A stretch of DNA of 64,000 bases from Psychrobacter sp. WY6 (GTDB lineage Bacteria > Pseudomonadota > Gammaproteobacteria > Pseudomonadales > Moraxellaceae). The notes under the pieces are model-generated. The model saw only the letters and a list, made by a program, of their open reading frames with translations. It was not told where the DNA came from and ran no database searches. Numbering within the stretch: the first letter of the stretch is position 1; every line of letters begins with the position of its first letter. Where the stretch lies: assembly GCF_018448495.1 (NCBI RefSeq), contig NZ_CP049902.1, positions 310,001 to 374,000 on the forward strand. The letters are read 5' to 3'. The position numbers and the translations under genes were made by a program. This document shows positions 51,261-59,439 of the stretch, in pieces.

Positions 51261-51463
51261 TTTGTGATAATAGAACTTAAATTAGGAAATAATTAATGGT
51301 CTTGCTTGTCATTACTAGCTGAAAGCGGCACGACGTAGCAAAAGCCCATTATAACATTACTGTTTGTTACTTATCGCGGTCAGATGCCCTGCTAAGCTAA
51401 ATACGTATTGCTAAGTAAGTAACACTTGGCTCATATTTTATATTTATAAAAACAGGAAAAATT

Positions 51464-51985
51464 ATGCAAACCATTATTTTGGGTGGCGGCTGTTTTTGGT
51501 GCACCGAATCGGTATTTTTATCCGTAAAAGGTGTGCAATCTGTCGTTTCAGGCTACATGGGCGGTGACGCTGTTTCTGCCAACTACGAAGCGGTTTGTGG
51601 TGGCAATACAGGGCACGTTGAAGTCATTAAAGTCGAGTTCGATGACTCTATCGTCCCGTTAGAAGTGATACTTGATGTTTTCTTTGCCACCCATGATCCC
51701 ACCACAATGGATCGTCAAGGCAATGACGTCGGCAGCCAGTACCGCAGCGTGGTTTTTTATACCGAAGAAAATCAGAAACCAACGATTGACCGCACTATCA
51801 ACAAACTGCGCGATATGGGCGTCAATGTGGTCACCGAAGTACATCCAGCTGTTGAGTTTTATCAAGCAGAAGAGACTCATCAGGATTTCTTTAATAAGAA
51901 TCCAGGACAAGGGTATTGCAACTTTGCCATACCGCCGAAGCTTGCCAAATTGCGTAAAGAGTTTAGTCAATATATGGTGAGCTAA
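51464..51985 (+). CDS. msrA: Peptide methionine sulfoxide reductase MsrA
   Basis: Reduces methionine-S-sulfoxide in proteins. 173 residues with the catalytic GGGCFWCTESVF motif at the N-terminus, GYMGGD, NTGHVEVIKVEFD, FFATHDPTTMDRQGNDVGSQYRS and the C-terminal GYCNFAIPPKLAK. Cytoplasmic, no signal peptide. RBS ACAGGAA before ATG 51464. A strong terminator follows. Confidence 0.96.
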   Translation: MQTIILGGGCFWCTESVFLSVKGVQSVVSGYMGGDAVSANYEAVCGGNTGHVEVIKVEFDDSIVPLEVILDVFFATHDPTTMDRQGNDVGSQYRSVVFYTEENQKPTIDRTINKLRDMGVNVVTEVHPAVEFYQAEETHQDFFNKNPGQGYCNFAIPPKLAKLRKEFSQYMVS

Positions 51986-52042
51986 ACCACAAAATAAAGA
52001 TATTTTTTATTTAGAATAAAAAATATCTTAGCATTTCATTAT

Positions 52043-52077
52043 AGCCAAACGCTTATTGTATGAGCGTTTGGCTTTTT
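52043..52077 (+). terminator. Intrinsic terminator after msrA
   Basis: AGCCAAACGCT / AGCGTTTGGCT stem with T5. An additional AT palindrome (AAGATATTTTTTATT / AATAAAAAATATCTT) lies just before it at about 51996-52031. Confidence 0.92.
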
Positions 52078-52155
52078 AACATCTTTAGCATTCTCACTCA
52101 AACCGTTATGATAGAAACAACTTAAATATAACCCTCAACGAATAAAGGCGAAGGT

Positions 52156-52808
52156 ATGAACGCTGAATTTTGGCACAGCCGCTGGCAAAGAAACGTATTG
52201 GCTTTAATCAGTCTGCAGTGAACCCATTATTAATAAATTACTTTAAGCAGTTAAACTTGCCAGCTGGTAGCCGTGTCTTTGTCCCTCTTTGCGGTAAATC
52301 GATTGATATGGCTTGGCTGGCAGCGCAAGGCTACGACGTCGTAGGCGTTGAATTGGTGGAAATAGCTGTACAAGAATTCTTTACTGAGCAGAATATCTCC
52401 CCTACTGTGCACCAGCATGCAGACAATCCAGCCATTAAATACTATCAAGGTCAGTTGTCAGGACAAACCATTACCCTATGGGTTGCTGATATTTTTGCAC
52501 TAACGACTGAGGATATCGGATCTGTAAATGCCGGATATGACAAAGCCGCATTGATTGCGCTACCGGCTGATATGCGTGTGCAATATAGTGCGCAAATGTA
52601 CCAGCTCAGTGCTAATGCACCACAATTTATCATCACTCTCGCTTATGACCAAAGCAAAAAAGCGGGACCGCCGTTCTCTATCAGTAGCGAGCAAATACAG
52701 CAATATTATGGCGATAACTATCATATCAACGAACTGACGAGTGAACCTACTTCTATAGGATCGGTACCTGAGCTAACAGCCTCGGAGCATGTTTGGTTGT
52801 TGAAATGA
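52156..52808 (+). pseudogene. tpm: Thiopurine S-methyltransferase (TPMT family), one frameshift
   Basis: SAM-dependent methyltransferase of the TPMT family, associated in bacteria with thiopurine or tellurite/selenium methylation. The expected N-terminus NAEFWHSRWQRN is encoded from ATG 52156 (RBS GGCGAAGG). One base is lost near 52192, after which IGFNQSAVNPLL, GSRVFVPLCGKSIDMAWLAAQGYDVVGVE and YDKAALIALP follow in frame. Repaired length 217 aa, the family norm. Confidence 0.9.
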
Positions 52809-52869
52809 GTGGTTAATAAAGCCGTTTGCGTAGCGATTAATCAGTACTAAATTATGATGGAGAAATTGA

Positions 52870-53583
52870 ATGAAAATATTAGTTGGGCTGATAAGTTTAA
52901 TCTCTATTTTGCTAGTCACACTCGCAGGTCCGCTTTACAAATTTGGCTTAGTCGATTTAGCGACTGCGTTTGCAGGGTTTAAGTTTGGTGTATTTGCTGG
53001 TATCGCAGCATTGGTACTATTAGGCATACAGCTTTTATTTAAACGAGACACGGCTAGCATTGGTAGCGCATTAACATCGGCAATGCTTGCTATCACTGCC
53101 ATTGCTATTCCACTAAGCATGATGAATAGCGCCAAAAACGTACCGCCCATTCACGATATTTCAACTGACCTAGTGAATCCACCTGAATTTGTGGCCATTG
53201 CCCCACTGCGCGCTGATGCACCAAACCCAGTTGAGTATGCAGGTGTAGAGACTGCAACGCAGCAGCGCGCCGCCTACCCTGAATTACAAACATTACGCTA
53301 TAGCCAGTCAAAATCTCAGTTGATTGAGGCAACCAAACAAGCCATCGATAATTTAGGTTGGGAGCTTGTCAATATCGATGCTGACAAAGGCGTCATTGAA
53401 GCGACAGATACGACTGCTTGGTTCGGTTTTAAAGATGATGTTGTCGTGCGTATCACGGATAACAGTAGTGAACGTCTAGTAGATATTCGTAGCAAGTCAC
53501 GGGTTGGTGGGAGCGATTTGGGCAAAAATGCGGTGCGTATTCATAAGTTGATTGAAGAGTTGGATGGGGTTTTGGGGGAGTAG
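52870..53583 (+). CDS. DUF1499 membrane protein
   Basis: A 237-residue protein with three N-terminal hydrophobic segments (about 3-20, 38-56, 68-88) and a C-terminal DUF1499 domain: PPIHDISTDLVNPPEFVAI, YSQSKSQLIEATKQAIDNLGWELV, IEATDTTAWFGFKDDVVVRI and VDIRSKSRVGGSDLGKNA. Function unknown; commonly a single gene in proteobacteria. GGAG precedes ATG 52870. Confidence 0.88.
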   Translation: MKILVGLISLISILLVTLAGPLYKFGLVDLATAFAGFKFGVFAGIAALVLLGIQLLFKRDTASIGSALTSAMLAITAIAIPLSMMNSAKNVPPIHDISTDLVNPPEFVAIAPLRADAPNPVEYAGVETATQQRAAYPELQTLRYSQSKSQLIEATKQAIDNLGWELVNIDADKGVIEATDTTAWFGFKDDVVVRITDNSSERLVDIRSKSRVGGSDLGKNAVRIHKLIEELDGVLGE

Positions 53584-53811
53584 TTGGGTTTTGAATGAAG
53601 TAGAAATGATTAATTGAATTTTTTTAGCACTTTATCCATTTTAGCCTATCTACCTTAAACCCTCTCCTAACCTCACGCCACCGTCAATTTATAGTAACAG
53701 CTTACTTCTACCTTTTCTTTACCAATGAGATTGGTTACTCTAAGTCCATACTGCACCAATCCGCTTTGCTTTCTCTTTTAATAACTATTTCAACGTTTAT
53801 AGGATATTTTC

Positions 53812-55293
53812 ATGCGTTTGACTCCAGTTTCTACTTTAACGTTACTTAGCCTTGCTGTTGGGCTGAGTTTTGCTAGCACTGCTCAAGCAGCCAAACCACC
53901 AGCGCCAGACTTATCTAATGCCGAGTTTCAACAATGCTTAGACGGTTTGAAAAACTCTAGCAAATTTCGAGGCGTCGATAGTTCTACTTTTAATAACTAT
54001 CGCCCTAGCCAGCCTGATCCTAGCGTGATTCAGTCATTGAATTATCAGCCAGAGTTTCAAAAAGACGTTTGGGATTATTTATCTTCATTGGTCGATAAAG
54101 AGCGTGTAGAAGATGGCATCCGCGCCAAGCGTCAATGGGCGGATACGCTACGTCAAATTGAATCACGCTATGGCGTCAAAGCCGAGCACGTACTAGGTGT
54201 ATGGGGCGTTGAGTCAAACTTTGGGCAGACATTGGGCAAAAAACCTTTGTTTGAGTCTTTAGCGACGCTGTCTTGTTTTGATCGCCGTCAGAGCTACTTC
54301 CAAGGTGAATACGCTAATGCGCTAAAAATCGTCCAAAACGGTGATATCGCGCCAAGTGATATGACCGGCTCATGGGCAGGCGCTTTTGGGCAAACGCAAT
54401 TTATGCCAAGTACCTTTTTAGAGCTGGCAGTCGATTTTGATGGCGATGGTCGCCGTGATTTGGTCAATAGTGTGCCTGACGCGCTCGCCTCTACCGCCAA
54501 CTTCTTGGACAATCGTGGCTATCGCACGGGCGAGCCTTGGGGCTACGAAGTCAAGCTGCCCAGTGGATTTTGGGCTGCGTCTGACCGTAAAAACAAGAAG
54601 TCTATCAGCCACTGGCGCAATCAAGGTATCACGCTCGCCAATGGCAGTCCATTGCCAAACGACTTGAGTAGCGCCGGGTTATTATTACCCGCTGGCAAAG
54701 ATGGTCCTGCATTCTTGGTCGGTAAAAACTTCGATACGTTTTATTCTTATAATGCGTCAGAAAATTATGCATTAGCAATCGCCCATTTATCAGACTTAAT
54801 CACCAAAGAGGACAGCAGCAAAACTGACTTTGTCACGGCATGGCCTACCGATGACCCTGGTATCAGTCGCCAGCAAGCTAAAGATATCCAGCAGGCGTTA
54901 TTGAACGCGGGTTACGATATTGGTGGTGTTGATGGCATTATTGGCGACAATACCCGTATCGCGATTCAGCAATACCAATCTAGTCGTGGTATCTTGCCAG
55001 CGGATGGACGCGCAGGACAGAAATTCTACCGCGCAATCATTAGAGATGCTGGAAACACAGCCCCGAAAAGCACGCAATACGGCAATCAATACGGGCAGCC
55101 GTCGAATAGCCAGCCTTTAAACCCTGCCTCTGCTGATCGCATGGGACAGCTGATTCAGCAGCAAACGAGTACTCCTAATGCTTACTCGACGCAGCCTTCT
55201 GCACAATCACCGACCTCTGGTAACACACGCTATCGCCGTGTCATCGGTAGCGACGGTGTGGTGAAGCTCGTTCGTGTTGACGAAGGTTCTTAG
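53812..55293 (+). CDS. Lytic murein transglycosylase B-type with PG-binding domain
   Basis: A 493-residue periplasmic lytic transglycosylase. A signal peptide (about 1-27, ending STAQA) is followed by an SLT_2/MltB domain. The catalytic Glu lies in VLGVWGVESNFG; FGQTQFMPSTFLELAVDFDGDGRRDLVNSVPDALAS carries the EF-hand-like loop. A PG_binding_1 domain (about 352-410: AKDIQQALLNAGYDIGGVDGIIGDNTRIAIQQYQ) comes next, then a Gln/Ser-rich tail. Cleaves glycan strands to anhydromuropeptides. Not a lipoprotein, so soluble like MltB/Slt35 variants. Confidence 0.93.
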   Translation: MRLTPVSTLTLLSLAVGLSFASTAQAAKPPAPDLSNAEFQQCLDGLKNSSKFRGVDSSTFNNYRPSQPDPSVIQSLNYQPEFQKDVWDYLSSLVDKERVEDGIRAKRQWADTLRQIESRYGVKAEHVLGVWGVESNFGQTLGKKPLFESLATLSCFDRRQSYFQGEYANALKIVQNGDIAPSDMTGSWAGAFGQTQFMPSTFLELAVDFDGDGRRDLVNSVPDALASTANFLDNRGYRTGEPWGYEVKLPSGFWAASDRKNKKSISHWRNQGITLANGSPLPNDLSSAGLLLPAGKDGPAFLVGKNFDTFYSYNASENYALAIAHLSDLITKEDSSKTDFVTAWPTDDPGISRQQAKDIQQALLNAGYDIGGVDGIIGDNTRIAIQQYQSSRGILPADGRAGQKFYRAIIRDAGNTAPKSTQYGNQYGQPSNSQPLNPASADRMGQLIQQQTSTPNAYSTQPSAQSPTSGNTRYRRVIGSDGVVKLVRVDEGS

Positions 55294-55357
55294 TATTCCA
55301 CGGATGTAGCTTAGGTTAAGCACATACTAGACTAAGCACGCCCTAGATTAAGCACAT

Positions 55358-55392
55358 AAAAAAAGCCACGTTAATAATAACGTGGCTTTTTT
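55358..55392. terminator. Bidirectional terminator after the transglycosylase
   Basis: AAAAAAAGCCACGTT / AACGTGGCTTTTTT stem between convergent genes. Confidence 0.93.
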
Positions 55393-55423
55393 CATAGGGT
55401 TTACTTTTTAGTCAATTTTTAAC

Positions 55424-55723
55424 TTAAACGATCGGTGGTGGGTTCGGTTTACCATTGTCACCATCCCAGTTCTCACGTGCTTTTTCATCTAGATCCGCAG
55501 GCGTTTTTGGTTCCCACTTGCCGTTTTCTTTCCAAGTAGCATCGCCCCAATCAGCATCTTCTTCTTTTCTGTCCAAGTCTTTGTAAGCTTGGCTAGGGTC
55601 GATACCGCGACGTTTCATGTCCGCTACTTGCTCGTCTAAGGTATGAAACTGCTCGGCAGCATGCATAGATTCTTCTAAGCCATCAAGCTCTTTTTTTAAT
55701 GCATCGTTTTTAGCGTTACTCAT
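55424..55723 (-). CDS. Small acidic hypothetical protein
   Basis: A 99-residue highly charged protein, helical at the N-terminus (NDALKKELDGLEESMHAAEQF) and Trp/Pro/Asp-rich at the C-terminus (DADWGDATWKENGKWEPKTP). No cysteines, signal peptide or known domain. A strong RBS AAGGAGAG and terminator support a real gene. Function unknown. Confidence 0.7.
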   Translation of the reverse strand: MSNAKNDALKKELDGLEESMHAAEQFHTLDEQVADMKRRGIDPSQAYKDLDRKEEDADWGDATWKENGKWEPKTPADLDEKARENWDGDNGKPNPPPIV

Positions 55724-55999
55724 CAGTTGCTCTCCTTAGTCAGTATTATTATGCGATTTATATACATTCGACTTATATGTATACAATATATACGTCAGTA
55801 ATTTTAATATAAATAATGTATTTATTATCAATCTCTGATTAGTCTCAATATTACCAGTCTTAAATGGATTCACAACCGTTGACGCGTATGCTTTGTATTA
55901 CAAAACGTAGTCACAGCCACACGTGTACTCTTTACAGCAGATAGGCTATGACTATTTTGAAATAAGGAAGGCAGGAATATTATTAGTGCAGAGTGCGAA

Positions 56000-57001
56000 T
56001 CATTGGGAGTTATGATGGACTTCGTTCAAGAGATTTTTTGCATGAAAGGTCAACTTCCAAAGTTCTTGCGAGACGCGAGTGCCATAGGTTGTGAGCTGTA
56101 TCCAGTTTGCACCCACTAGCTGACGTTGTAGCTGGTTCAAATCATCTTGAGAAATTTGGCAGCGCGAGACCGCATGGACATTCGGCATCTCTTTTTTGAT
56201 GTCTTGCTCAGCTTTTGACGCTATCAAGCGGTTCATAGCATTTTGCAAGCCATAGCTCGAAAAGGTCGCTGGTATTTTCATCAAGGCGATCAATATCTCT
56301 TGCCATGTTAAGGTCATGGGTCTGGTAACATCGGTCAGGTTGCCACCTGCATAAGCTTGAGCACTATATTGAATATCAAAAGCTTCTAACAATACAATTG
56401 GCTTACTCACATCATCAGAGACGAATTCATCAGCAGGTGGGCTATTTTCCTTTAGCGTTTTGTCAGTAGACAATAGATCTGCAAACCGTTCCGCTACTGT
56501 TTGTTTGCTAAATTTGATCATCTCTTCATTAGCTCTCAGCCATCCACCAACGACCTGATGATTGGTCACTGCGTTATAGTAAGCTTGTACAAGTAATGGC
56601 TCAATATCCGTTTCTGTATCATAATAATATATCGTATTGTCCTGCCGAGTTACCGACTTAATAAATTCTTGCAGTTGACGACTGATACTCGCATCTGGAT
56701 GATGATTTTTGACTAAAATGAGTAACGGTTTGAGTTTGGCTTTGGCATTCAAATAGCTCAAATGCATTTGGCTAACGCCATTCCTTTGCACGGTGCCGTA
56801 ACTGTCTCCAATGAGCATCAGTGCATAATCGCAGGAGTCAATACATTGTCGACCATATAGCGATGCTTTTGGCAATTGGCTCGACACATCATAGGTCAAG
56901 AAAGCCCGCGACTGAAAAAATATCGCCAAGCTGTCCAAGACCAACAATTGATCATTGTCAGCGCATATGATGTGAATATGATAGCGACGGTCTGGCACAA
57001 T
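56000..57001 (-). CDS. DUF4062-like protein
   Basis: A protein of about 333 aa. The N-terminal half has a TIR/toprim-like alpha/beta pattern: YHIHIICADNDQLLVLDSLAIFF, then GRQCIDSCDYALMLIGDSYG with LSYLNAKAKLKPLLILVK, which resembles DUF4062. The C-terminal half is helical (LTWQEILIALMKIPATFSSYG, ...LQRQLVGANWIQLTTYGTRVSQELWKLT) and could be a winged helix. GTG 57001 with AGAGG five bases upstream is the best start; the frame opens at a TTG 57055. Function unknown. Confidence 0.65.
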   Translation of the reverse strand: MVPDRRYHIHIICADNDQLLVLDSLAIFFQSRAFLTYDVSSQLPKASLYGRQCIDSCDYALMLIGDSYGTVQRNGVSQMHLSYLNAKAKLKPLLILVKNHHPDASISRQLQEFIKSVTRQDNTIYYYDTETDIEPLLVQAYYNAVTNHQVVGGWLRANEEMIKFSKQTVAERFADLLSTDKTLKENSPPADEFVSDDVSKPIVLLEAFDIQYSAQAYAGGNLTDVTRPMTLTWQEILIALMKIPATFSSYGLQNAMNRLIASKAEQDIKKEMPNVHAVSRCQISQDDLNQLQRQLVGANWIQLTTYGTRVSQELWKLTFHAKNLLNEVHHNSQ

Positions 57002-57163
57002 CACCTCTAAGCTTAGGTCATGACATAGAATAATATGATATAAAATAGAGCACAAATATCTTGTTTTGCACAGCCTAGCATAATCTTATAAAAATAAGCT
57101 CAATTTATTTTTATTATATCAACATTATGGTTACGGGTTTGATATAAACACCTTTAGCTGCGC

Positions 57164-58198
57164 CTATTCAGAATAGTATTGCAAGATGGCATCTTTGCCA
57201 AGCAAACGCGCTATTAAAGTACCCAGTTTATCGTCAAACTTAGTCGCATAAAAAATCAATGGCGGTCGAATGACAACTTTTGTTTTGTCAGTTATTTCTA
57301 AACAATGATCATCTGAGGTATTGTCAACCAATGCAGACAGCTGATTTGCAGCCAATAGCTGCTTAACTCGCTCAGCAATCGCTTGTCCAGAATCAACGAC
57401 CTGCATCGCCAATCGCTGCTGAGCAATCTCATCTAACAAAAACGTTTTGAAAAATGGATAGTGCGTACAGCCTAGTACCAATTGATCAACGCCATCATGA
57501 GCAAATAATGTGAGCTGCTGGCGTAATCTTAAAGCAGTATCGTCCTGCTCTGGCATTCCCGCCTCGACCCAAGGTACCAATTGCGGATCAAAATATTTGG
57601 TCACTACCGTATTGTTGGGTTTAGCAAAGTGATCGATGACCTCATTAAGCAATGTGCCATTCAAGGTAGCCTTAGTCGCTAAAACGACCACGCGACCAGT
57701 TTTGCTCGCCGATATGGCTGGCTTTAGCGCCGGGACTAATCCGACGATAGGCAGCTGCGGATAACGCCGTCTGGCTGTTTCCAAAGCATAAGCTGAGGCG
57801 CTATTACAAGCAATAACAATGAGCTTGCAGCCCTGCTCATACAACCAATCAACGGCTGTTAAAGTCAACGCTTCAATATCGGCGCTATCACGATTACCAT
57901 AAGGCACATTTAAGGTGTCTGCATAATAGACATAATGCTCGGCAGGCAACTGCTGTGCCAAATGTAGATAAACTGACAGTCCACCGACACCAGAGTCAAA
58001 CAATCCGATTGGCGCATTGCGCTTTTTATTATTTATAACTGTGCCAATATTCGTTTTATGGATGTCAGCTTTAGTATTAGTTGCACTTTCAACATGCTCA
58101 ACATGTTTACCATCAAAGCTATCTGAGCGCATTTTCACCCTATTTAAGCTATCACTTGCAGCAATATCCATCACTACTCTACTGCCATTTTTATACAT
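57164..58198 (-). CDS. murI: Glutamate racemase
   Basis: Supplies D-glutamate for peptidoglycan. Catalytic cysteines in VIACNSASAYAL and LVLGCTHYPFF, with IGLFDSGVGGLSV and YYADTLNVPYG. 344 residues, about 60-70 longer than usual because of a hydrophilic N-terminal extension before PIGLFDSG; starts at ATG 58171 or 58132 would shorten it. The region immediately upstream contains a heptanucleotide tandem repeat that may affect expression or the N-terminus. Confidence 0.93.
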   Translation of the reverse strand: MYKNGSRVVMDIAASDSLNRVKMRSDSFDGKHVEHVESATNTKADIHKTNIGTVINNKKRNAPIGLFDSGVGGLSVYLHLAQQLPAEHYVYYADTLNVPYGNRDSADIEALTLTAVDWLYEQGCKLIVIACNSASAYALETARRRYPQLPIVGLVPALKPAISASKTGRVVVLATKATLNGTLLNEVIDHFAKPNNTVVTKYFDPQLVPWVEAGMPEQDDTALRLRQQLTLFAHDGVDQLVLGCTHYPFFKTFLLDEIAQQRLAMQVVDSGQAIAERVKQLLAANQLSALVDNTSDDHCLEITDKTKVVIRPPLIFYATKFDDKLGTLIARLLGKDAILQYYSE

Positions 58199-58210
58199 AT
58201 TGTCATCTTT

Positions 58211-58258
58211 ATGCTGTTTGCTGTTTGCTGTTTGCTGTTTGCTGTTTGCTGTTTAGCA
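58211..58258. repeat. Heptanucleotide tandem repeat upstream of murI
   Basis: CTGTTTG is repeated five times perfectly with a partial sixth copy (CAAACAG on the murI strand), ending 13 bp from the first murI ATG. An upstream minus-strand ATG (58256-58258) reads through the array but terminates at TAA before murI in the present copy number. Confidence 0.93.
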
Positions 58259-58337
58259 TACTACAGTAATTATCTGGTAATTTATCGCTATCTAAGCCGT
58301 AAATCATTTGACGGATACATAGCTTTGAGCCCTTGCG

Positions 58338-59033
58338 TTAACTGGCTGGCATCGACAGCTCATAGGATTTTCCGCCACTTTGTAACGTCAGTATCGTCTC
58401 ACCATTTTGCTCTGTCAACTCACCAATTTCGGTCAAGTGATAAAAAGTATTACGCCCAATAAGTGCGTCCAAACCATTTCTAACGGGCATATAAGGACGT
58501 ACCTGCATATCCATTGCTGTCTGCTGATCAATCGTATCATTGTCTGTAGGATTATACGCCTTTAATGTGATGGTGTGCTCATCATCTAAACGCACCACAT
58601 CGCCAGTCGTCGTGGTAAATTCTAGCCAACGGTTATTGCCTTCGTTGACGATACCGACGTCATTGATTAACAAAGGGGCATCTTCAACTTGGATACGGAT
58701 TTTCTGTACTGGCGTCTTCAAAAAATATTCAATGATGCCATTATTGTCTTCTTTCCATAAAATAGTCGCAAATAAACTCACCAATGACTCTCTGGTCATT
58801 TGTCCGCCTTCATGCCACCACTCGCCATTTGCCTTTATGACCAGATCCATATCGGCCACATCTTTTGGGTGCCATTTATCCAATGGTGGGATGGCACGTC
58901 CTTCACGTTTGCCTACGGTAGACTTTAGATACTGACTGAGCGAATCCATATTACTTAGCTCAGATGGCACGTCTTTTGGCGGTTTAGCTGCCGATTCATC
59001 AATTTGAATTATGTCTTCATTATTGTTATTCAT
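58338..59033 (-). CDS. DUF1285 protein
   Basis: A 231-residue cytoplasmic protein. IPPLDKWHPKDVADMDLVIKANGEWWHEGGQMTRESLVSLFATILWKE and FLKTPVQKIRIQVEDAPLLI are the DUF1285 signature. The family fold is known but its function is not. N-terminal 30 residues are acidic and low complexity. AAAGGA RBS before ATG 59033. Confidence 0.9.
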   Translation of the reverse strand: MNNNNEDIIQIDESAAKPPKDVPSELSNMDSLSQYLKSTVGKREGRAIPPLDKWHPKDVADMDLVIKANGEWWHEGGQMTRESLVSLFATILWKEDNNGIIEYFLKTPVQKIRIQVEDAPLLINDVGIVNEGNNRWLEFTTTTGDVVRLDDEHTITLKAYNPTDNDTIDQQTAMDMQVRPYMPVRNGLDALIGRNTFYHLTEIGELTEQNGETILTLQSGGKSYELSMPAS

Positions 59034-59439
59034 CGTATAATCCTTTACTTAGCATTCAAAGTTTGGCAAATCTATTATTACTATAAATTTTAGTTTCGGG
59101 TATGATGAAAACATATCATCTTAGCACCCTCATTAGTTCAATCTTACCTTAACATCGATACTCATAAATGCGTATCGTGTTTGTAGGACTTTTCTTTTAT
59201 AATGAGTAACGATTTTTTATTGAAATGGTCAAGTGGGTGTTGTGTTAATGACACATTTTACGTGATGTGTTGATATCCTTATATACATGGATCTCAACAG
59301 TAACATGGTCAATTGATGTCGCAAAGACAGTTTTTATCGGGCAGCCATATGTCTGAGTAATGTTAGCGCCGCAAGTCTATTATTCAATGGTTAAGCTAAT
59401 GATGCCCTGAGATAAGCCACTAAAAGTTTAGGAGTAGGT
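59034..59439. other. Divergent intergenic region DUF1285 / ETF-QO
   Basis: About 405 bp. No supported ORF, hairpin or known operator. Contains both promoters. Confidence 0.5.

Noticed and set aside
58017..58462. Plus-strand ORFs reading through the heptanucleotide repeat (Cys/Leu/Ala repeats)
   Set aside because: They are by-products of the repeat and the antisense of murI; no RBS.
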